Part shown: piece by piece, positions 28,041 through 64,000 of the stretch
Layout of the letters: each line of letters opens with the position of its first letter
How positions within the stretch are numbered: position 1 is the first letter of the stretch
Origin: Piscicola geometra
Lineage: Eukaryota; Annelida; Clitellata; Hirudinida; Piscicolidae
Length of the DNA stretch: 64,000 nt
Assembly (NCBI GenBank): GCA_943735955.1
Contig: OX030955.1
Location: 5,711,269 to 5,775,268, forward strand
Direction of reading: 5' to 3'
Translations under genes and position numbers: made by a program
Notes under the pieces: model-generated
What the model saw: the letters and a program-made list of their open reading frames with translations, nothing else
Told to the model about the DNA's origin: nothing
Database searches by the model: none

Positions 28041-28431
28041 CAGAAAAAAATTTATAAACGAAGCGTCTCTGCTATATAACTAGGATTTTGTTAATACATA
28101 ATATTGGAGATTCATTAATAAGTATTAAATATGAAATAGTTTATAACAATATATCATTGAAAAAATAAATTTTGAAGTATCAAATGACTTGAGATTTTAT
28201 TTTCAAATATTTCATTGATATTTAAATCATACTTTAAACAAGATGGTATCCACAAATAAAATCAAAGACACATAAAGTTATTTTACTTTTTTAATGCTGC
28301 TAAATTTGAAAAAAAGAAATTTATATACCCTTGTTTGAATTTTTTTTTATTCTTGAACAAATATTTTAAAAGCAACAAATACAAAATTGGTTTAATTTAC
28401 TTTTAAAACTTCAATTCATCCATACATTTAA
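28041..28431. promoter_or_regulatory. putative bidirectional promoter, iRhom / hnRNP K
   Basis: 391 bp between two divergent start codons. It must hold both 5' UTRs and core promoters unless noncoding first exons exist inside the partner genes. It is AT-rich with no CpG island and no clear TATA or initiator I would defend. An in-frame TAA directly precedes the hnRNP K ATG. Confidence 0.6.
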
Positions 28432-31400
28432 ATGAACATGGCCACAACAAATGAAGAACCAATAGATAGTAGTAAGTTTTTTTTCTTAAATTTAAAGGAA
28501 AAAGAATCTTATTTTCAAAAAAAATTAAGTTTTTTTATTCAACAACTTGCTCATTCTTGAAACCTTTTATTAGGCATGCTAATAAGGTTTACATGAGGAG
28601 CTGTAAGAATCTAGTTATATTAATTAATACCATCAAAATTTCTATTAAAAACGTTTTTAAAAGCTTTAAATATTTATAGTTAAATGAAATAAATTCAAGG
28701 TGTCAAAGAATCTTCTGTGCAAGCTGATGAGGTTGTTGTGGGTGCAGTGGCTGTGGTGGATGAGCAAGAAGCTTTTAAAAAGAAACGAATTCAAGTATTC
28801 GAGGAAGTAGATGAAAGCCAAACGTCCATCACTCAGCTCAGAATTCTTATCCCAAACTCAGTGAGACAGTTATTTCAGCCTTTCTGACCAATGAACTCTC
28901 TGCTAAAGATTTTTAGTTACTAACTTTAACTCAAATAAATTTCTAAACAATCCATTCAAACTAAAATTCAAGCTCAAGTATGCATACATTCACAACCAAG
29001 GATGGTGGCGCTGTGATAGGAAAGGGTGGTGAAAATGTGAAGCACCTCAAATACAAGGTTTCATTTTTTTGACAAATATAATTATTCAAACAAGTACTAA
29101 ATTATAGTTAATAGTATTAAAATTTCTATTATCAAGGTGAAAAGCATACATATTCGCATGATCCATTAACATTCAAAACAACAACATGATTTGATAGCAA
29201 TAGCATATTGGATACAAAAAAGTATGTTTCAAATGCAACAGTACCACGCCAAAGTCGTAATGGCAAACTGCTCAAAGCCTGAAAGGTGACGAGTAACATT
29301 CCACCATTGTTAATAATAATTATAATAAAAATAATAATAATATTAATATAACTCTGAAGAATACTGAAGGTGGAGGCGATGATAGCAGTCGTGCGGGGTG
29401 TGGTGCTGGACATCATGAGATTCATCAATGCTGTTAGTTCCATCTTGTCCGGTTGAATGTTGTTGTTGTTCTTGTTTTGTGGTTGCCAATGCTGTCGTTG
29501 TCATTTTTTCATAGTTGTTCGCTTATGTTATTCTTAGATTGGATCGGAGGACGATAATTATTGGCATTATTTCTATGATCAATATTTTTTTTAATACTTT
29601 ACATATCATTATTATCTTTATCATCATTATAATGAGTTATTATTTTAAATATTATTCTTATTCTCATCATCTTCATCTACCAACTTACTCCTCCTCATCA
29701 CCACCACCACCAACCACCACCACCACCCACCACAGAGCGACAACGACCGACGTCTCAAAGTGCTCATCCACGAGAGTCTCGCAGGCGTGCTGATCGGCAA
29801 GTCAGGAGGCCGAATCAAGCGGCTCAAGGAGGTTCTTACGCTTCTGGTGGTGTTCGCCTGCATTTCACCACTGCCACGCCAATATCAACTAACTAAACCA
29901 TTAAGCAGTAATCAGTTAATCGCTCTCTCGACAAAAACCATCCAACTAAACTACGCCACACCGCATCAAGCACATTCATCACCACTATTACATTAAGCAA
30001 AATACATCGCAGCAACCTATCGCCACAAGCTGCTCTTTTCAAAATAAAAACCCAACACTACAGCAACTACACCACACCACAGAAATGCAACACCTTCATC
30101 AAAGTGTACCCGCTATGCGCTCCCAACTCAACCGAGAGGGTGTACGAGGTGGTGGGAAAGCCGCAAGATATCGCCCTGTGCGTCTTTTGCATCACTGAGC
30201 TTCTATATCCCGTTCGTGTGTGGATGGGATGGGGGTGTGTGGATGCGAGGATGGGATTGTGGGCGGGCGGGTGATGATGATGGTTGTGAGGAAGGGAGGG
30301 GGGTGATGAAGATGGTGATTGTGGTGGTTGTTGGGGGGTGATGATGTTTAGTGATGGTCCTGGTTGTAGTGGTGGTGGTGGTGATGATGATGATGATTTT
30401 TACAGTATGAGGGCACACTTCAATGCTTTCGTGTTGGAGTATGTTTAACAACTGACAATTTGAATATTCATCAGGGGAGTTTTAACTAATATTCTATAAT
30501 TTTACATCTTTTTATCCTTTTTTAATATCTTTATCATTTCTAAGTTAATTATTATTATTATTTCGTCATCTCTACCTCCATCACCCCCACGACCACCACC
30601 ACAATTATCCCAACCAACCCCCCACCACAAACATCCCAACCAACCGCCCACTACCACCACCATCTGATAATTCAGATACAGTGCATAGGCGGCATGCTTT
30701 ACTACGACTGCGAGTACTACGACGAGTGTCTCATCGAGGAGTACGGTGGCTTCCGATGGGACGAGGGCTTTCCAGCGGGCTTCATCGGTCGACACTCGCT
30801 CAAGGGCAGGGCGTTCGGAGGCAAGGCTTATCGGATGCATCAACGTGGTGGTGTTGGTTTTGGCTGTTTTGGTTTTGGTGCTGGTGGTGGGGATGGTGGT
30901 TTTGGGGGGTTTGGTGCTGGGGTTAGTGAGGGTGGAGGTGGTGGTGGGGGTAGTTTTAACAGAAGCAATTCTAAGAAAAAGAGTGGTAAAAAGATAAAAA
31001 GAAATAATAATTTGAATAATAATAAAGATAATAATAAAGATGATAATAATAATAAAGATGATAATAATAACAAAGATAATAATAAAGATGATAATAATAA
31101 TATTAAAGATGATAGTAATAATAAAAATGATAATAATAATAAAGATAATAGAGATGATAATAATAATAATAATAGTAATATGGCTAGTGGTGTTAAGGAG
31201 GTGGATGATGTGATTGATGAGAAGGGGGTAGTGAAGGAGGAGAAGAAGGATGAAAAGGGGGTGATAAAGGATGGAAAGGAGGAGAAGACAGAGAAGAGGA
31301 GAAGGGGATGCAGGGCGGGAAAACACAAGAGGATGAGGGTGCTAAAGGTTTGTGTGGGTGTGATTTCTTCACATCTTGAATATGGATGTGCCCTTCTTAA

Positions 31401-33649
31401 ATCATCTTTCAAGCTCATAAGTTACAGACTATAAGCTTTCTAATAACCATGATCTTACACCACTATTGAATTTATTTTTAAGGTTAAGTTTTCATTCTTT
31501 TAACTCCAATCATTCTCAAAATATCATATATTAAATTCCATTTGGTATTTATGCCGTTAAATTCGCATTCCTATAATTGCAATTCTCCCATAATATCCCG
31601 TATAAATCCGTCCCATATTTCGCCATTCCTTGCAGGTGTGTGCAGCAGCGGTGAAGGAGAACAGGACGGCGGTGGAGGCAGCGGAGCAGAGGCAGCTCGC
31701 GGGAGAATCGACCGGGTGAGACTGGCTGGCTGGTCGAGGGGTGGGAGATGTTGGAGTCATAAAAAAGTTAAACTCTCTTTTAACCCAGCTGCTCCCAGAG
31801 TCTTTCTTTTAAACATTATAATGAAAATTCTGTTCAAGTTGTTTTGAAAAAGGTAATTTTTTTACATGATTTAAATGTAGTCAACTGGATTAATTTTGGA
31901 ATATATGAAAAATGTTTAATACGTCAACTTTGATCGCTCCACAGAGAACATGTGTACAAATACAGACCACCACCTCGTCTCTTTGGAGGCAAGGCTCACT
32001 GCCAGCACAGACATCCCTACCGCACACCCTTGCCTCCCAGGTGAGTGTGTTGGAGAGTTTTACAGTGTAATACAACAACTATTAACGTGGAAAAGCTTCA
32101 AGACCACTTGGTTATGAATGATGATGCCACCTATTCATTTTCAACACGCACAGATGTCCTAGCGTACAAGCCGGCATGGTTGGAGTGAGGAAGGGGGTCG
32201 GGGATGGCATTATGGGTGCTGTGATGATGACTCCATTCAACATACCCCCCCAACACCTCCTTCCCCCTCCCTTACCTCCCTTCCTCAACCACCCCTCCCA
32301 ACGCAAGGGACCCACCTTCAGGAATCAGAGAGATCAACACAGGTCTGAAAAGCGTTTTTAAGAATTTGAACTTTAATTTTGATTTATTTTGTGGTTTTTG
32401 CGTCTTAAAAGAGGATTCAAATAATTTTTAAAAAAGCTTTTTTATTCAATATTTTTTATATATTATTATTATTATCATTATTACTAATAATAATCATTGT
32501 TATTATTTTCCAGTCCGGGGGTCTATGACGACGAGCATTCCTACAAACAAAAAATCAACTACAAGAACCTCAACTGCTACTATCGTCATGTCAAAAATGA
32601 CCTGAGTCACCACAATTACAACAATCACAACAACAACCCCACCTACATGACTAACAACAACAACAACAACTTCTACAATAACGTCCACAACCACAACACT
32701 GCTCTCCATCTTTCCAATTATACCAACGACAACACCACCCACAACAACAACAACCACTACAACCCAACTGAATCTATCGACAACAGCACCTTCACCGCTG
32801 ATCACACCTACTTGCACACGGATGATGGTGACGGATACAGTAATTCGATGGTCAGCCAGACGCTAAACAATGAGGAAAAGGTGCCGAAATCATTTGATAT
32901 GACACTTCATGAATGATTTGATAGGATTCTCCATCACGTAGGATACTTTGAATTCTTGATCCATGTATGCAATTCAAATGATTTTACACACACGCCTCTG
33001 CTGCTTGTCTTGGCGCATTATAAGCAGACATTAGAATCATCATCACACCACCATCCACCCCCCACCCAGCAGGTAGAGTGTGTCCAAGTGAGCTTTCCTC
33101 TAGACGTGAGTTCACTTATTTCAAGTTGATATTTTATTATTCACCTGTAAATAAATAACTTATTTCTATAGAATTCCTTCAAGACTTTGAATACTTTTTT
33201 CGTTATATCGCTTTTACTCCTTCTATTTCCATCAAAGCCGTCATCACCTCCACCAGCAACCACCCTCTTCCCTAAAAAAGGCCTTAGAAATGGCTTCGGG
33301 AGCGGGTAGTGTGCGTTTACGACGCGTGGCTGAGGAGAGCGGCGCCAATGTGAGCATCGGTGCGCAATCGCCTCATCTTGCCGATCAAGTCGTTCTGAGT
33401 ATCAGAGGCAGCGAAGAGCAAGTGAAGAATTGCCAGTACATGCTTCAGATGTGCGTTTGGTGGTGGTGGCCGTATGGGAGGTGTGTGAGAAAGAAGGAGT
33501 GTGTTAGCGTAATGTTTTTTTTAGGAGAGTTTAGTTTTTGCGACGGTGTCGATTTATTTTTTAAGCTAGATTATTTTTTTATCCGATTAATAACTTTATT
33601 TCTTGCATTCATCTAAAGGATGCTGAGGTACTCAGACAGAGAGTTTTGA
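28432..33649 (+). CDS. HNRNPK: hnRNP K homologue (three KH domains), complete, 15 exons
   Basis: Exons 28432-28471, 28700-28860, 29001-29057, 29242-29285, 29360-29432, 29736-29831, 30083-30211, 30676-31347, 31636-31715, 31945-32040, 32154-32342, 32514-32880, 33073-33105, 33281-33450, 33619-33649; phases consistent; 745 residues against 463 in human. It is a poly(C)-binding RNA/ssDNA regulator of the nucleus and cytoplasm. KH1 (about 61-125) has GAVIGKGG and CSKPERIL. KH2 (about 131-197) has LLIH-like LKVLIHESLAGVLIGKSGG. A Tyr-rich YYDCEYYDE segment then leads into a Gly-rich stretch. KH3 is at about 671-740, with the C-terminus LRYSDREF matching the family end. Exon 8 adds a Lys/Asp/Asn insert, and exon 12 an Asn/His-rich one. 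The KH3 GXXG loop reads GAGS. The ends of exons 5 and 12 were chosen by phase. Confidence 0.9.
30212..30675 (+). promoter_or_regulatory. hnRNP K intron 7 with G-rich and C-rich arms
   Basis: The first half is G-run rich, including GGGATTGTGGGCGGGCGGG (30253-30271), which fits a G-quadruplex pattern. The second half (about 30570-30665) is C/A-rich with CCCCCC and repeated ACCACC just before the acceptor. The halves are partly complementary (GTGGTGGTG against CACCACCAC). A regulatory role is inferred. Confidence 0.35.
33000..33034 (+). repeat. SINE 3' tail fragment in hnRNP K intron 12
   Basis: Shares CTTGGCGCATTATAA and neighbouring bases with the 3' end of the intact SINE at 53960-54147. The tRNA-like head is missing. 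Confidence 0.6.
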
Positions 33650-33889
33650 GATTCCGGGCAGGCAATGGTGATATCGATGCAGATCCTGCTGCCGAAAGAA
33701 TGCTGTTTATTTTTACAAAAATATTATAATTTAATTATAGAAGATTTTAAAAAATAATATTAAAAATAATGTATTAAATTGAAAAATTGAAGATGTAAAA
33801 AATATGAAAACCCTCAGAATCTTTTTACGCGCTTTAATGTTGCAAACATTGATTTTGTGTTTTTTTTAGAGATGACGTGAAGAGAAGTT

Positions 33890-33895
33890 AATAAA
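33890..33895 (+). terminator. poly(A) signal AATAAA of the hnRNP K gene
   Basis: First AATAAA on the plus strand I find after the stop codon at 33647-33649, giving a 3' UTR of about 260 bases. Confidence 0.5.
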
Positions 33896-36299
33896 TGAAT
33901 TATGTAAAATAAAAATGAGTTATTCTCTTTTAGTTCTACGTTGAGTTAATTATGTTCATGCTCTCAACGGTTTGTCGGTTCTATTTTTACGACATTAGTA
34001 GTTTTCAGTCTTTTCAAGTCGTTGTACCCGCTGAATGACAAATCCAGACAAAGGAAAACATTAATCGCTGGTAAAAAAAGATCTTATTTTTTTGTCCATA
34101 AACTAAATTTTCAAAAGAAAAAAGTTCTATAAATACATTGGATCTGAGTTTTCTTTGTGAATTGTTGAAGTGGAAGAGGAATAAATCTAGCAATATTCTT
34201 GTGACTTCTCCGTATTTGTAAATATTATTGCGTGTGTCTTCAGGGAGAAAGTAAAGCTTTTGTTGATTTTTTTGAAGGCTCAGAGAAAAAGGTTTTTCAC
34301 AATGGCGCTTATTAGGAAGAGAAAAGAAGCATTACAGCGCTGTAGATTCGTTGTAAAGAACACGTTCTAAATGCACCACCCAGGCACGTTTTCATAATGG
34401 TGACTGAAGGAGTCTAGATCGTCATAAAAGGATATTCACTTAAGCTGAAGGACAATATTTAATACCCAACAGCTTTTATCGTAAAAACTTTATTTCGCAA
34501 AATAGATTTTTACTAGCATGTTTCACCACAATGCTTGAATTCTAATTCATATAGTGTTCATTTGAAAAACACAAATTTGAAAGTCTAAATTGTTAAAGCA
34601 TTAGTTTCGTTCAATCGTTTCTTCCTTAAAAACAAGGTATGCTGATGAATAAATAGATTAAATTTAAACCAAAGAAAAAGAGAAAAATTATAATTTGAAG
34701 CGTAAAGTGATTCGTAGTGATTTATCATTGAATTTCGTGACTGCGTCGCGTGCGCTCGTGTGGCAGGCTGGCATATACACTCCATGCCACTAGTCACAGT
34801 TCAGTTGATGAAAAAAGTAGAAGCTCTGAGGCTGAAAAACTAAAAGAATTTTTTGAAGCCGAATAATTTGATTAAGAGTTCACTGATGCAACACGAAATT
34901 TTATTTAATTGGTCTTACTTTGAAGGTAGAAAAAAATACTTTTGAAAAAAATAGTCGCATGTTCTGTTCTAAAAAGGGTTCAATTAAGTTGAGATAAAAT
35001 TTAAATTTTGAATTCTTTCGACAGATTCAATCATAAAAAAGGAAAAATAAGGCGAAAATGAAAAAAAAATAAAAATACCCGAAAGGGCTTCTAAACCACT
35101 TGAGCTGCAAATTTTCTTTTGAGCCCATGGGCTACTAAGGCTGAACTCAAACCAAAAACCATTAACCATTGATCAAGCCGAAAGTCGTTACACAATCAGA
35201 AACCCATTCACCCAAAATTGTGAGAAAAATAATTCCACGTTTAAAAGTAAAAACTAAAAGAAAGTGAAGAGCTAAAAGACTTTACGATCTGTTAATCATT
35301 TTTTCAATATAGATTATTTTTTCAACTTCAAATTGTTCCAAACTTCCAATTGAAAAATAATGACTACCGTCTCATTCAAGACAAGCATTATGTGAGTTGA
35401 GATTAAGCCATCAGTATATTTTATGTGATGGCATCTTTAATCAGTTGTTGACAGGTTTTGGTGACTGAAGTAAATTACATAAAATGTTTTACATTGTATA
35501 GAATTCATTTACGGGTGTTAATAGTTTTTAGCAAAAAAAATAAATAAATTTTAAAAGCAAGTTTACTATTCATATTTCGACTTGGGGTTTTTAATATATA
35601 TAAACACTCAGGAATAAAATCTTTTCGTATGTATCTCTTTTAGTTATATATACACTTGAAAAACAATTCAAAAGAAACAAGTCGGCGCTCGTTTAAAGAC
35701 TTTTTCTAAATCAGTTTTTGATTCTTATAAAGCATGATAAATAAGTTATTCATTGAGGTAGATTGTCTGGATAAATAATTCAGGTGAGTATCTCATAGCT
35801 TTATAAAATTACATTTATTTAAACTTGCTATATGCAATTTGAATTTTTACTTTGAGGAATACTGGTGCAAAAACAGTATGTTTTTATATATAAAAAATCA
35901 GTTGAAAAGCTTCAAAGCTAACATTCGGTGATGCTTTCACAAAAGGTTATAGGGTTTTGCATTTGCAATGAAAATTGTATTAAGTAAAAAAATAATATTT
36001 TGACAACATTTTGATTTGTTACAGTAACGCACTAAAATTTGAAAAACTTCAATTGTATTCTCATCAATTGTTTTTTTAGCAAATATTAATATTTCTAGCT
36101 TGAAGGACATTGAAAAGTAAAGAGCACTTCTGAAAAATGTCCATCGTTAAAGTAAAAGCCGCTGGGAAATAATTGTTTTGTTATCGTTTTGCCCTTCAAA
36201 TACCCTTTTTTAAAGTAAAAAAACCTATACAAAGCAACGTGCTTTCGTCGATAAATCCCATCCTAATCAATCAATCAATCAATCACTAATGATTTGTAT

Positions 36300-36329
36300 A
36301 GCGCCCTTTACTAAGTGAACAAAGGCGCT
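36300..36329. repeat. AGCGCC-type hairpin repeat
   Basis: AGCGCC(C)TTT and AAAGGCGCT form an inverted pair round a 12-base loop, preceded by (TCAA)n and ATTTGTATAGCGCC. Such TATAGCGCC...GGCGCT hairpins are common dispersed elements in animal genomes, from memory. Confidence 0.45.
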
Positions 36330-36578
36330 CTTCAAATAAATTTGTTAAATAAAACGGTTTTTAGACCATTAGCAATATATGTATATATATAAATTAAAAT
36401 ATATATATAAACACACGATCAACCTCAATAATCCAACCTCACCCACCCCACCATGACAATCACCGCCAAAAAATCACTATCACCATAAATAAAAAATTCT
36501 TTCATCACCACAATACCAACACTCATACCACAGCACAATCATTACCACATCATTCTCAAAACACAATCATCATTCTTC

Positions 36579-36719
36579 TCAATTTTCTGTCTTGCCACTG
36601 GTGCCGAGGCTGCGAAAGAGGGTGAAGGAGAAGTCTTTGCCAACGCTGGTACTGCTGCTGCTATGCAAAGCTTTCTCCTTTATCCTTTCTCCTTGAGCGC
36701 TTTGATTCCCTGCGGCCAT
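36579..36719 (-). CDS. small unplaced open frame, unknown
   Basis: 46 codons from an ATG in the context CCAAGATGGCCGC, Ser/Gly/Lys-rich (ends SLGTSGKTEN) with coding-like composition in an AT-rich background. The frame runs 10 codons further upstream to a stop. It could be a terminal exon or a short protein; no family is recognised and no partner exon is seen. Confidence 0.22.
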   Translation of the reverse strand: MAAGNQSAQGERIKEKALHSSSSTSVGKDFSFTLFRSLGTSGKTEN

Positions 36720-37583
36720 CTTGGTCTGCTGCGGCCATTCTCGACAGATTCAAATCAACTAACATTTGCACTAAAAACATTCTAATTAATTAAATTTAAT
36801 TTTTATTTAGACTTTAGATTCTAAAATTGTAATATATTATACCCAAAACCGTTTATTCCACAAATTTATTTGAGCGGCTGCCAAAATGGCAGCCGCTAAC
36901 CAAAGATATCCATTGTTAAGTGGACCTTTTTCTCCAAATAACAAGGGGCTCACACAAACCATTGCATTCATATCAGGCTTTCGCACGAGGCAGTCAGAGC
37001 CCCAAGAAAGCATTACTGTTTGATTCAAGTTGAAATATATCTTACTTCTGAGACCCTCAAAATGCATCACAGAAAATTGAAACATTAGTTTAGACAGTGA
37101 ATAAGTTTCACATTTTAATAATTTGAAAAACTTTAATTTAGTGTAAACCGGTTTGAAAGCTTTAAGATTAATTTTTTTATGGGTTAATAATTTTTAAACT
37201 AAGAAGTCTTACATGCATAATCACTATTCGCTTATCTGACTTGTTGACCAAACCTTCAAAAGACTTAAAGTTGCCCTCAAGTTTGATCTTTTCCCTTTTA
37301 TACTCAAAGTATTCATGTTCTTTCAAACATTAAAGCCCTGGTCGCATTCATAACTCATAATCCTATTACACATCCACCCAGCATCCGTATTTTATTTAAT
37401 CAACACCTAATACCGCACATCACGGAATCACACGTTATAACACATTCTCATATCTCTTTACGCTAAAAATCACCATCAACTACTAATTCCCTACCACTCC
37501 AACTTCCACCACTTACCAACCATGGATATCTAGAACTAACAATTTCATCTAGAATTCCATGTGCCAAGCCACAGGAGCCCAGC

Positions 37584-43948
<6,365 letters not shown>

Positions 43949-44011
43949 AAAGATAATTATTGAAGTTTAATTTAGGAATTTATAGTTTTAGTGTGACTAT
44001 ATTAATGCTTC

Positions 44012-44017
44012 AATAAA
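44012..44017 (+). terminator. poly(A) signal AATAAA after the unknown gene
   Basis: Lies 63 bases after the TGA at 43946-43948 and 143 bases before the ATG of the next gene, supporting two separate genes here. Confidence 0.5.
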
Positions 44018-44159
44018 ATTATTGTTTTTGTGCAGCAAAAAATCGTTAAAAGAATTCATTATTTTAATCGTTAAGTTGTTTTTTTTTGGAATGGCATTTT
44101 ATAAATAAAAACATTTTAAAATTGTACTTCATAAATAAATGAAATTGTATCACACAAAA

Positions 44160-64000
<19,841 letters not shown>

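Larger units (their letters stand above)
33896..37583. other. intergenic region
   Basis: No recognised gene. Contents: an AGCGCC hairpin repeat (36300-36329), YY1-like motifs and a short inverted repeat (36711-36897), a 46-residue minus-strand open frame (36579-36719), and unusually C/A-rich plus-strand stretches at 36420-36570 and 37370-37520 just before the next start codon. The rest is AT-rich. Confidence 0.4.

Noticed and set aside
30502..31418. Long minus-strand open frames opposite hnRNP K exon 8
   Set aside because: Shadow of the plus-strand low-complexity exon; hydrophobic Ile/Leu runs are complements of GAT/AAT repeats.
36837..37085. 82-codon minus-strand frame
   Set aside because: No splice or start context, no similarity, composition like AT-rich noncoding sequence apart from a short inverted repeat.

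Overview
This is a stretch of animal nuclear DNA: AT-rich by eye, with multi-exon genes, GT-AG introns of mixed phase, AATAAA signals and long pure microsatellites. The gene set (TRH-receptor-like GPCR, iRhom, hnRNP K, a PLEKHG7-like RhoGEF and a probable RGK-type GTPase) and the intron sizes suggest a bilaterian invertebrate. I cannot fix the phylum. All similarity calls come from memory of the families; no search was run.

Layout. On the minus strand: the 5' coding exon of an RGK-like small GTPase (657-1958); an 8-11 kb gene-poor tract with decayed repeats; a complete three-exon TRH-receptor-like GPCR (12846-19527); and a complete 15-exon iRhom (21573-28040). From about 28 kb genes run on the plus strand: a complete 15-exon hnRNP K homologue (28432-33649), tentative exons of an unrecognised gene (37584-43948), and the first 16 or so exons of a PLEKHG7-like DH-PH exchange factor (44160 to beyond the window end). 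For the two large complete genes I followed reading phase across every junction: 2022 and 2238 nt, both closing in frame.

How the genes relate. They are not an operon-like system. The clear regulatory link is the head-to-head pair iRhom and hnRNP K, whose start codons lie 391 bp apart. Functionally there is a theme of membrane signalling (a Gq-type peptide receptor, an iRhom trafficking factor for ADAM17/EGF-type signalling, a RhoGEF, an RGK GTPase), but this is inference and the neighbourhood may be chance.

Repeats. Three decayed copies of one non-LTR retroelement 3' end finish in GAT/GATGAA runs and probably seed microsatellites. There is one intact tRNA-headed SINE with a perfect 11-bp target duplication plus several fragments, a GC-rich foldback element in two introns, and very long (ATT), (AT), (CTA) and (TA) arrays.
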